This document shows, one piece after another, positions 1 through 6,445 of a stretch of DNA of 39,172 bases; the stretch's first letter is position 1, and each line of letters opens with the position of its first letter. This DNA comes from an uncultured Anaerolineales bacterium (GTDB lineage: Bacteria > Chloroflexota > Anaerolineae > UBA4142). The notes beneath the pieces were generated by a model that saw only the letters and a list, made by a program, of their open reading frames with translations, made no database searches and was not told where the DNA came from. The stretch is from assembly GCA_903825565.1 (NCBI GenBank), contig CAIKBD010000494.1, positions 1 through 39,172 of the forward strand, written 5' to 3'. A program made the position numbers and the translations under genes.

Positions 1-1
1 A

Positions 2-713
2 GTCTTAATGCCCTTGCGGGCGTTTTTGTTTTCTCTCGAACTACACGGCGTGATCGGATTTCATCGGAGCGGTCAGTCTTAATGCCCTTGCGGGCGTTTT
101 TGTTTTCTCTCCCGCCGTGTGCGATTCGCGGACGCATCAATCTGACAGAAGTCTTAATGCCCTTGCGGGCGTTTTTGTTTTCTCTCGAATATGCACGCGA
201 ATTCGTTGACTGCGAACTGGGGGAACGTCTTAATGCCCTTGCGGGCGTTTTTGTTTTCTCTCGTGAGTTGCGTTTCACGCAACTCAAACGCCGCCAGTAC
301 CGTCTTAATGCCCTTGCGGGCGTTTTTGTTTTCTCTCGCAAAACACAATCCCAGCAAACAGCGAATCAAAATGTCAGTCTTAATGCCCTTGCGGGCGTTT
401 TTGTTTTCTCTCTGTTCCAACCGCACTGGCGCACATGGGACCCGAAAGAGTCTTAATGCCCTTGCGGGCGTTTTTGTTTTCTCTCTAGACGACCCAATGG
501 TACAGGAATTGTTGACTGCTGTTACGTCTTAATGCCCTTGCGGGCGTTTTTGTTTTCTCTCCGTTTGCGCTTGTCTCCATTTGCACGGAGAACTCCATCG
601 CGTCTTAATGCCCTTGCGGGCGTTTTTGTTTTCTCTCGGAAGAACTCTTGTTTCTACGCGCCGTCGCGCGCAAAATCGTCTTAATGCCCTTGCGGGCGTT
701 TTTGTTTTCTCTC
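2..713 (-). CRISPR. CRISPR array, 10 identical 36-bp repeats, 9 spacers
   Basis: Ten identical 36-bp repeats start at 2, 76, 151, 227, 302, 377, 450, 526, 602 and 678. The nine unrelated spacers are 38, 39, 40, 39, 39, 37, 40, 40 and 40 bp long. On the plus strand each repeat begins GTCTTAATG, contains the 12-base hairpin GCCC-TTGC-GGGC and ends TTTTCTCTC. Read on the minus strand it ends ATTAAGAC, which resembles the ATTGAAAC-type 8-nt crRNA handle of type I/III systems. The array is therefore probably transcribed right to left, co-directional with cas1 and cas2, and the spacer at 638-677 would be the newest. The left end is cut by the window, so the array may be longer. No degenerate terminal repeat is seen, which agrees with the distal end lying outside. 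Confidence 0.97.
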
Positions 714-909
714 CCCCTACATTTCCCAAACCGATTCGCTCCAATTTCCTCGCTATTTCTTTACATCACGCTCCTTTTTCCCATCTCTGCCCCCCATTTC
801 CATCCAACCGCCGCAATCTCCACCCACCGCTCGCTTGCTCGCGCATCCCCCCCGCGCCTCGCCCCGTTTTCGCACCCCCGTTGCCCAGGGGTTCGCATTT
901 GCCAGCCGC
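714..909 (-). promoter_or_regulatory. CRISPR leader region
   Basis: This 196-bp stretch lies between the last repeat and the stop codon of cas2. It is strongly asymmetric: almost pure pyrimidine on the plus strand, so purine- and G-rich on the minus strand. No open frame here resembles a protein. Its position on the cas1/cas2 side, upstream of the array in the inferred transcription direction, makes it the leader. It is not AT-rich as many leaders are, and I see no clear -35/-10 pair, so the array may be read through from the cas operon. Confidence 0.6.
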
Positions 910-1185
910 CTAAACGATCAGCAGTTCCGGCTCCCGCGTCACACCCACCTTGCCAATCGCCTCCACCGCCGCGCGACATTCCCCGCACAGCCGATAAAAC
1001 CGCACATTGTCCTCCTCCGCTTTGATCAACCGATTCAGCCGCTTTCGCAGATCAGCATACTGCGCCGCCTCCAGATGCGCTTCGAACACACTCTTTTGCA
1101 CCCGCGCTGCATACCCCTCCAACAAATCGGCAATCTTTAACCGCCGCTTGTCATCGGGAATATCATAACTGATCACATAAAACAT
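910..1185 (-). CDS. cas2: CRISPR adaptation endoribonuclease-fold protein Cas2
   Basis: Cas2 forms the central dimer of the Cas1-Cas2 spacer integrase. The 91-residue product begins MFYVISYDIPDDKRR, the first beta strand with the conserved Asp (D8), and continues with the RVQKSVFEAHL segment typical of the second strand. Its length is normal for the family (about 90 residues). The frame stays open upstream to 1377, but that extension is translated heptamer repeat and part of antisense cas1, so the ATG at 1183-1185 is chosen. No Shine-Dalgarno is visible because a repeat block abuts the start codon. It is the last cas gene before the leader and array. Confidence 0.95.
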   Translation of the reverse strand: MFYVISYDIPDDKRRLKIADLLEGYAARVQKSVFEAHLEAAQYADLRKRLNRLIKAEEDNVRFYRLCGECRAAVEAIGKVGVTREPELLIV

Positions 1186-1298
1186 GTTTGGATCTCGGAT
1201 CTCGGATTGCCGGATTTTGGATTGTAGATTGCGGATTTTCGATGTACGATCCGGCGATCCGCGATCCCCCGATCCGCGATCCGCCGATCCGGCAATCA
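1186..1298. repeat. Heptameric tandem repeat block between cas1 and cas2
   Basis: This is a run of degenerate 7-bp units such as GGATCTC, GGATTGC, AGATTGC and GGATTTT that passes into GCGATCC/CCGATCC units. It fills exactly the space from the cas2 start codon to the cas1 stop codon, and the stop codon lies at its edge. Related blocks occur at 2295-2397, 2764-2850, 3351-3481 and 4197-4236. They resemble the short tandemly repeated repetitive (STRR) sequences known from cyanobacteria; that comparison is by pattern only. Confidence 0.9.
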
Positions 1299-2294
1299 CC
1301 GAAACAACAGCGGCATATAGTCCGGCGTCGCACGCTGAATACAATCCACGACGCCGCGCGCCTGCGCCAACACACACCGCCGCAACGCCAACCGCTCACC
1401 CTGGCGTGGATGCAAAATCGCCTCGTTCATTCGATTTTCATACTGCTGAATAAACTTGCGCTTGGCATCGTCCCCCATCACCACGGGGCGCGCCGCATCA
1501 CCCGGCGTAAAATCGCTCGGCGCAATTTGCCCGCCATTACACACCCACTGAATCACCCCATCCACCACCGCGCGAAATTCTTCCATCAGATCGAGCGCGA
1601 GACTGGGACGATTATACTCGACCGCGTGCAAAAAACCAGCATACGGATCCAACCCCGTCGCCTCCACCGCGCTCTGCGCCGCGCGCGCCAACAGCGTGTA
1701 GCCGAAACTGAGCAACACATTGATCGGATCCGTCGGCGGACGCCGCACGCGCTTTTCAAACTTCCACTCCGGCTTGAGCAAACGCCGCCACGCCCCGAAA
1801 TACGCCGCCGTCGCCGCGCCCTCCACACCGTTCAGCGCGTTGAGCGTCGTTGTGCGCGGCGTGCGCCCCAGCGCCTCACTCAACGCCTCCGCCGCCGAAG
1901 CAATCGCCGCGTCATTCCGTTCACGATTGTGCCGCAGTAACAACGTCCGCATGTTCGAAATTTTCCCGGCGACAATTCTCTGCGCCATCGTCAAGCCGAA
2001 CGCCGCCTCCTCCTGACAGCGATACTGCTTGCGCCGCAACAACACATGCGGCGTCGCCGAACCAACCAGCCGCCCGCAATAATCGCCGTCCTGCGTCAAG
2101 AACACCACATCAATATTTTCCGCAAGCAACAACTTGATCGCCGGCGTCGTCAACCCCACATTCCCCATCACCACAATTTCGCTCACGTGCGCCAACGGCG
2201 TAGACGACAGCTCCTTGTCCTGCTTGCTCACAATCAGCCGCCGCCCGTCATGATTCAATTTTGCGCCCTGCTCAATCAAATAAAGTGGAGGCAT
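1296..2294 (-). CDS. cas1: CRISPR integrase Cas1
   Basis: Cas1 is the metal-dependent integrase that inserts new spacers at the leader end. The 332-residue protein has the beta-rich N-terminal domain (about 1-90) and the helical catalytic domain. Expected metal ligands are visible: E158 in NGVEGAATAAYF, H223 in FLHAVEYNRP and E238 in LALDLMEEFR. Length is normal and no reverse transcriptase or Cas6 fusion is present. The start ATG (2292-2294) is abutted by a heptamer repeat block with no visible Shine-Dalgarno. It lies upstream of cas2, separated only by repeats. Confidence 0.97.
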   Translation of the reverse strand: MPPLYLIEQGAKLNHDGRRLIVSKQDKELSSTPLAHVSEIVVMGNVGLTTPAIKLLLAENIDVVFLTQDGDYCGRLVGSATPHVLLRRKQYRCQEEAAFGLTMAQRIVAGKISNMRTLLLRHNRERNDAAIASAAEALSEALGRTPRTTTLNALNGVEGAATAAYFGAWRRLLKPEWKFEKRVRRPPTDPINVLLSFGYTLLARAAQSAVEATGLDPYAGFLHAVEYNRPSLALDLMEEFRAVVDGVIQWVCNGGQIAPSDFTPGDAARPVVMGDDAKRKFIQQYENRMNEAILHPRQGERLALRRCVLAQARGVVDCIQRATPDYMPLLFR

Positions 2295-2397
2295 TTTGGA
2301 ATCTCGGATTGTAGATTGCGGATTTTCGATCTACGATCCGCGATCCGGCGATCCGCGATCCGGCGATCCGCGATCCGGCGATCCGCGCCCTGCCCGC
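2295..2397. repeat. Heptamer/15-mer repeat block upstream of cas1
   Basis: GGATTGT, AGATTGC and GGATTTT-type heptamers are followed by a cleaner 15-bp period, alternating GATCCGC and GATCCGGC. The block runs from the cas1 start codon into the 3' end of the neighbouring four-helix-bundle gene. There it is translated as the pentapeptide tail (G-S-P-D-R)n before a TAG at 2331-2333. Confidence 0.9.
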
Positions 2398-2747
2398 ATC
2401 CGCTGTTTCGCCGTCCGTCCAGTCGCCGTCATAATCGCGGTCAACTCATCCGCCTCTTTCAACAACGCATCAACCCGATTCGCTGGCAAGAGACTCGCTT
2501 CACGAATCATTTCTAGCCAAAACAACGACTCATCCGCCTCTTCTTCGACCACATTGATTTTATATACGAAATCTTTTTTCGACTTGGCGCGACACGCCGC
2601 GCGATAATTCGCGCCCACCGACGTGCCCGACCGCACCAACTGTTTACCGATCACTTCCCCCACGCGTGTTTCCGGCAATGCCGCAACCAGTTTGATTACA
2701 CGCAAAGCAAACTGTTTCGTCCGCTCCTTCATCTCCTGCTCGTTCAT
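2331..2747 (-). CDS. S23/IVP-type four-helix-bundle protein within the cas operon
   Basis: The 138-residue product matches the 23S rRNA intervening-sequence (S23) four-helix-bundle family: the Q-L-V-R-S-G-T-S-V-G-A-N-Y-R core at about 36-49, then KSKKDFVYKINVVEEEADESLFWLEMI. An exceptional Shine-Dalgarno (AAGGAGG) sits before the ATG. The true domain ends near residue 118. The last 20 or so residues are a Gly-Ser-Pro-Asp-Arg tail translated from the repeat block, so the original stop codon was probably lost or displaced. The family is helical and oligomeric with no enzymatic motif. Members occur in rRNA insertions and as stand-alone genes, and a related fold (Avd) serves diversity-generating retroelements. 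Its role between cas6 and cas1 is unknown. Repeat blocks lie on both sides. Confidence 0.85.
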   Translation of the reverse strand: MNEQEMKERTKQFALRVIKLVAALPETRVGEVIGKQLVRSGTSVGANYRAACRAKSKKDFVYKINVVEEEADESLFWLEMIREASLLPANRVDALLKEADELTAIMTATGRTAKQRMRAGRGSPDRGSPDRGSPDRGS

Positions 2748-2763
2748 TGCGCCCTCCTTTCAG

Positions 2764-2850
2764 TTGATTGTGGATGGCGGAGCGCGGATCGCGGATTTTC
2801 GATCTACGATCCGGCGATCCGCAATCCGCGATCACAAATCCGCGATCCGC
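2764..2850. repeat. Heptamer repeat block between cas6 and the four-helix-bundle gene
   Basis: This block uses the same GGATCGC/GGATTTT/CGATCCG unit family as the block near cas2. It covers the gap between the two genes and includes the TGA of cas6 (2832-2834), so the last residues of Cas6 are repeat-encoded. Confidence 0.88.
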
Positions 2851-3734
2851 CGCGCCTGTCCCATCCCCAGCGCCGTGCTCACGCCCACGCCGGCAAACAG
2901 CGCGAAATCCGCTAGCAGGTTGATGATCGAGAGCCAGTACCGATCATGATTCAGCGCGACGAACGTCACCTTGCCCACCGCGCCCGACTTGAGCGCGCCC
3001 GCGTCTTTGAACGGGGCGGCGTGCGTTTCGAGATCGAACCGGCTCACCGCGAGACACTCGGCGGCAAAGCGCCGCGTCTCGTCCGGCAAAGCGACCGGCG
3101 CAAACGCGTTCCACTTTTCCAGTAAACTGCCAAACACCAAATCGGGCAAGGGGAACAACTGCGCTTTGCCCGCCTGCTTGAACGCGGTTGGCGACGCGAA
3201 CTGCAAACCGATGCGCGACGCCGGCATCTCGCGCGCCAGCAACCATCGCGCCGACAACTCCTCGAACGAAGCCCGCGCCGCCCAGGATTGTTGCGCCGGG
3301 TCGCACGTCGCCGCCGTCACGTCGAACCGCACGCCGTCAAGTTCGATGGTGGACGGTGGATTGCGCGGATCGCGGGTTTCGGATTTTGGATCGCCGATGG
3401 CGGATCGTGGATTTTCGATCTCCGATCCGCGATCCGCAATCGGCGATCCCGCGATCTGCGATCCGCCGGTCCAAAATCCAAAATCAATGTCCTGGGTCAA
3501 CGCGGTGTAGCGCAACGTGTATGGCAATTCCGGCGACACCGCGCCGTTCCCGCGCTTGCCGATCAACGACGAGCAGGTGAACGGACGCGCGCCGTTATCC
3601 GCGTGCAAACGTTCCGCCAGCGCGGGATCGTGTTCCGCAATGGCGCGCAATAACGCGCTATGCGCCGCGCGCCCCAACGCCGGCGGCAGTCCGCACTTTT
3701 CACGCGGACGCAGGGTGAGTACCAGACTGATCAT
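2832..3734 (-). CDS. cas6: CRISPR repeat endoribonuclease Cas6 with a repeat insertion
   Basis: Cas6 cleaves the precursor crRNA within repeats. The 300-residue product has a first ferredoxin-like domain with H44 in RLHADNGARPFTCSSL, the usual position of the catalytic His. It also has the Gly-rich C-terminal loop AGVGVSTALGMGQAR that defines the family. The ATG at 3732-3734 is preferred over an upstream TTG (3746) because GGAG lies six bases before it. Between about residues 87 and 129 a heptamer repeat (3351-3481) is inserted in frame and translated as a degenerate seven-residue period (for example IADRGSE, IENPRSA). Without it the length is near 255. The insert lies between the first-domain strands and VRFDVTAAT, probably in a surface loop. 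Confidence 0.9.
   Translation of the reverse strand: MISLVLTLRPREKCGLPPALGRAAHSALLRAIAEHDPALAERLHADNGARPFTCSSLIGKRGNGAVSPELPYTLRYTALTQDIDFGFWTGGSQIAGSPIADRGSEIENPRSAIGDPKSETRDPRNPPSTIELDGVRFDVTAATCDPAQQSWAARASFEELSARWLLAREMPASRIGLQFASPTAFKQAGKAQLFPLPDLVFGSLLEKWNAFAPVALPDETRRFAAECLAVSRFDLETHAAPFKDAGALKSGAVGKVTFVALNHDRYWLSIINLLADFALFAGVGVSTALGMGQARRIADL
3351..3481. repeat. Heptamer repeat block inside the cas6 reading frame
   Basis: About 130 bp of degenerate GGATTTT/GGATCGC/CGATCCG-type heptamers lie inside cas6 and carry no stop codon in the cas6 frame. Because three heptamers make 21 bp, the product shows a seven-residue period. Confidence 0.9.
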
Positions 3735-3741
3735 TTCCAAC

Positions 3742-3818
3742 TCCAAGTCAGTGGCGAGTGATTAGTGGTCAGTGGTTAGAAAATACTGTCTCACTGTTTT
3801 ACTACCCACTATTCACTA
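3742..3818. repeat. Second-type heptamer repeat (GTGGTTA/GTGATTA)
   Basis: Units such as GTGGCGA, GTGATTA, GTGGTCA and GTGGTTA, then a looser CACT/TACT run, fill the gap between cas6 and csx15 and reach the csx15 stop codon (TAG, 3816-3818). A related block occurs at 22068-22148, far outside the CRISPR locus, so this is a genome-wide repeat family rather than a CRISPR element. Confidence 0.75.
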
Positions 3819-4196
3819 TCTCTTCATCCTCGCCGCATCCCGCACCGCTTGCACATTTAGCACCTCGGCAATTTCGTAACGCGGCGGCAATGCGCCGGCA
3901 ATCGGGCGCGTGCGCACGTGCGCCGGAAAATAGCCACACCGCCCGTGCAATTCCGCAAGCAAGACCACCGCCACAAAATTCAGCGCCGGCGGCACAATCA
4001 ACAGACTCGCCGTCTGCCATTCCTGGGACGACAACGCGCATTGATCCACCAGCGCGCCAATTTGCGGAACCAGGTCGGCTTGCGGATCAATCTGCGTTTT
4101 AACTTCGATCACGCGCGCGATGCGCTGACCGGTCAATTGTTCCACCCGCGCAATTTGTTCCGGCGCGAGCGGATGGGTAAAGTTGAGAAGGAGCAT
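3816..4196 (-). CDS. csx15: CRISPR type III ancillary protein Csx15
   Basis: The 126-residue product begins MLLLNFTHPLAPEQIARVEQ and carries the conserved SLLIVPPALNF strand, the HGRCGYFPAHVRTRP segment and the ending YEIAEVLNVQAVRDAARMKR, all typical of the Csx15 family. Csx15 occurs only with type III systems and is thought to bind or degrade cyclic tetra-adenylate. No nuclease motif is evident. The frame continues upstream to 4307 through a repeat block, but homology starts at the ATG at 4194-4196. As with cas1 and cas2, that ATG has no visible Shine-Dalgarno and is directly preceded by repeat sequence. Confidence 0.82.
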   Translation of the reverse strand: MLLLNFTHPLAPEQIARVEQLTGQRIARVIEVKTQIDPQADLVPQIGALVDQCALSSQEWQTASLLIVPPALNFVAVVLLAELHGRCGYFPAHVRTRPIAGALPPRYEIAEVLNVQAVRDAARMKR

Positions 4197-4236
4197 TTTG
4201 GATTTTCGATTTCTGATTTTGGATTTGGGATTTCGA
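4197..4236. repeat. Short GGATTTT-type heptamer block upstream of csx15
   Basis: Degenerate TGGATTT/CGATTTC/TGATTTT units directly abut the csx15 start codon. The rest of the gap to 4307 contains one hairpin (4259-4278) and no gene. Confidence 0.75.
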
Positions 4237-4258
4237 GTTCTATCATTGCGAACGTAGG

Positions 4259-4278
4259 GAACGCTCACCGTAGCGTTC
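4259..4278. other. Hairpin between can2-like gene and csx15
   Basis: Perfect 7-bp arms GAACGCT (4259-4265) and AGCGTTC (4272-4278) surround a 6-base loop. It lies just after the can2-like gene in the transcription direction and could weaken read-through or mark a processing site. No T-tract follows on the minus strand. Confidence 0.5.
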
Positions 4279-4307
4279 GATTGATTGAAACCGATTGAAT
4301 CATCCAA

Positions 4308-5195
4308 TCATTTGGATTCGCCCAAACTGGACTTGATGACTTGAATCAATTGGCGTTCTTCCGATGGCAACAGACTTTTGTATTGGCGTGCCGGAGCCGA
4401 CAATAAGGCAACGACCCGAATTTTACGCGCATCGGCAAGCGCCAACAAATTCGGCGTCAACAAACTGTCCACGATCAAAAAGCGTTCGGTGTACGTTCCC
4501 AGATATTTATTATCCGAAGCGATGACCAGTTGATCGATCCCGGCGCGTTTCTTGTACGTCATCTTCTGCCGCCCCGATTTGCATTCGACCACGCCGATGT
4601 GATTGCCGCGCCGCAAAACAAAATCCACCTCGAACGCATTGAAATCCACGTTCGCCAACACCTGATCGCACGCGGCGCGCAAAATTGGCTCGACCAATGC
4701 CTCAAACGGATCGCGGCGCGGCTCGACCTTGATTCGCCAATCCCACAAATTATGCGCGCGCAAATAATCCTCGCTGTGGATCAACGCGGGCAGATCGCGC
4801 GACTCGATCAATTTGAGCGCGTCGCCCGTGGATTGATAACGCATCAATTTTGCGGCGCGTCCTTCGGTTTGCAAATAGACGAACGGAATCGCGTGACGCG
4901 CGGCAACACGTTCCGCCGCCCACGCCATCGGCTTGGTCCCGCCGGTGAGATTCAACACCACATTCGAGTGAGTTTGCGTGGCGAGCCAATTTTCCAATTG
5001 CTGTTCAATCGCGGCGACATCGTACGACGCAACGGACAACAACGCCGTTGGTGTCGGATCGAGCAGTTGACGCAACCGTTCCGCAATCGGTTTGGTGCGG
5101 TCTGTGTGCGCCCACACGCACACGCTCGGCTTGAGCGCGCGCGCGACAAGCAAGTTGGGCATCGGCTGTTCGCCGACGAGCGAGAGGAGGATCAT
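4308..5195 (-). CDS. can2: CARF-domain nuclease, Can2/Card1-like
   Basis: This is a probable cyclic-tetra-adenylate-activated nuclease of the Can2/Card1 (DUF1887) type. The N-terminal CARF domain starts MILLSLVGEQPMPNLL and has the ligand-binding loop NLTGGTKPMAWAA at about 82-94. The C-terminal PD-(D/E)xK domain shows PFEALVEPIL (163-172), EVD (189-191) and the catalytic VECKSG (E204, K206). At 295 residues it is shorter than characterised Can2/Card1 proteins (about 370-380), so it is a compact version. The ATG overlaps the csx1 stop (ATGA, 5192-5195), indicating translational coupling. Expected activity is nicking or degradation of DNA and possibly RNA during infection. Confidence 0.85.
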   Translation of the reverse strand: MILLSLVGEQPMPNLLVARALKPSVCVWAHTDRTKPIAERLRQLLDPTPTALLSVASYDVAAIEQQLENWLATQTHSNVVLNLTGGTKPMAWAAERVAARHAIPFVYLQTEGRAAKLMRYQSTGDALKLIESRDLPALIHSEDYLRAHNLWDWRIKVEPRRDPFEALVEPILRAACDQVLANVDFNAFEVDFVLRRGNHIGVVECKSGRQKMTYKKRAGIDQLVIASDNKYLGTYTERFLIVDSLLTPNLLALADARKIRVVALLSAPARQYKSLLPSEERQLIQVIKSSLGESK

Positions 5196-6445
5196 GCTTC
5201 ACCCAACGGCAACGTGTCCAGTGTTTCGATATGTTGTTTGATTTGTTTAATCAGATCATCCGGCTTGCCCGGCTCATCGCGCATCCCGGCATGCAACACA
5301 TCATTGCGCGCGTCGGTCAGCGGGTTCCACAATGCCAACACGGTTTCTACTTGGGGAACGGCGGCAAGGAAAATTGGCGTGAATGGTTTTTCGGCTTGTT
5401 TAGCTTTGATGAAATCACTGGCCTCGGCGCCAACGACATGACTGATCCGTTCGCGCGCGTCGAGTTGCGTCGTATTCAGCACACCCAACTGAAACATCAC
5501 CCAGCTGACAAACCATTCGCGCGCCAGCGAAATGGCTTGCGCCCACAGTTCGCGCTCGGCATACCAATGAATCAGCGTTCGTTCAGTAAAGAGCATTTGG
5601 CGTACCTGTGTACGGACAGTGTCATTGGGTACCGCTACTTGTTCTAACGGTTTGTAGATTTCAATAACGTGTTCCAACAACAAACTGAATGGTTGCGCCG
5701 ATGCCGCGCGTTCCATCGCCGGGCGCGCGCGTTCCACGCGTTCGGACAATCCTGCCACTTGTTCCATCACCTGGCGTGGACGAATCAATTGCACACCTTG
5801 CGAAATCTTGGAGAGCGTGCTCGCGAGATTACCCAATGCGCCAATTTGGCGTAACTGTTCCGGATCGCCCTTCGCCGCCAGCGCCGAGGTCTTGCGTTGA
5901 CGTTCGACGAGGTTAGCCAGATAGCGCGCATCGCCAGTGCGATTAAAGCGGTCCGCCGCGTTTGCCCATTCGAGCAGAGCCAGCATCGGACTGAGATCGA
6001 ACATCGGCGTTCGACCTGGCGAGACAACCTTGCCCACGTCGAACGCGCCGTAAAGCACCGCACGCACATTCACATCCAGACCCGCGCGCAAGAACGCGGC
6101 GGCAAGCAAACCAATCAGCGGCGACGAACGCAACCCGTGTGTGATGTCAAACGCGACTTGGTCACGCGGTTGCACCGCGTTGCCGATACATTCAAAAATC
6201 TCCCACAGTTCGCGTTCGTTCGCGCCAAGTGGTATCGGCACAAACGTCACCGGCACAGAGACCGCCGCGCGCAACGAATCACCATGCGCGTCTTGGGCGT
6301 CTTTGGTCGCAAACACAATCAACTCGTCGGGACGCAAAAACGCGCACGAGGCGACCGGCGCGTAGCGCGCCGATTGCTCGCGCGTATCCAACACATACAC
6401 AGTTTCATCGTACCGCCCGGTGCCCAGAAAAGTCAGTAGTTTCAT
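5192..6445 (-). CDS. csx1: Csx1/TM1812-family CARF-HEPN ribonuclease
   Basis: This is a 417-residue cOA-activated RNase. The N-terminal CARF (TM1812-type) starts MKLLTFLGTGRYDETVYVL and has the conserved DITHGLRSSP loop at 100-109. The C-terminal HEPN domain contains the catalytic R-x4-H motif as RNDVLH (R380, H385). A helical linker separates them. The frame is open to 6670, but that extension is antisense to csm5 and homology begins at the ATG at 6443-6445. This start overlaps the csm5 stop (ATGA) and the gene's own stop overlaps the can2-like start. It sits directly downstream of the Csm interference genes, the usual place for a Csm6/Csx1 effector. Confidence 0.9.
   Translation of the reverse strand: MKLLTFLGTGRYDETVYVLDTREQSARYAPVASCAFLRPDELIVFATKDAQDAHGDSLRAAVSVPVTFVPIPLGANERELWEIFECIGNAVQPRDQVAFDITHGLRSSPLIGLLAAAFLRAGLDVNVRAVLYGAFDVGKVVSPGRTPMFDLSPMLALLEWANAADRFNRTGDARYLANLVERQRKTSALAAKGDPEQLRQIGALGNLASTLSKISQGVQLIRPRQVMEQVAGLSERVERARPAMERAASAQPFSLLLEHVIEIYKPLEQVAVPNDTVRTQVRQMLFTERTLIHWYAERELWAQAISLAREWFVSWVMFQLGVLNTTQLDARERISHVVGAEASDFIKAKQAEKPFTPIFLAAVPQVETVLALWNPLTDARNDVLHAGMRDEPGKPDDLIKQIKQHIETLDTLPLGEA

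Noticed and set aside
82-744. Several open frames on both strands across the array, with repeated RAFLFSL or ENKNARKGIKT peptides
   Set aside because: They are translations of the 36-bp CRISPR repeats and spacers, not genes.
1186-1377. N-terminal extension of cas2 (about 64 residues rich in SADRGSGDRGSPDR)
   Set aside because: The extension is translated heptamer repeat plus antisense cas1. Cas2 homology begins exactly at the internal ATG.
2331-2747. Possible diversity-generating retroelement because the four-helix protein resembles Avd-type folds
   Set aside because: No reverse transcriptase, template/variable repeat pair or RT-Cas1 fusion is present; the sequence fits the S23 family better.
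4530-5441. Long plus-strand frame of 303 codons
   Set aside because: It lies antisense to the well-supported can2-like and csx1 genes, has no domain resemblance and reflects codon bias of the real strand.
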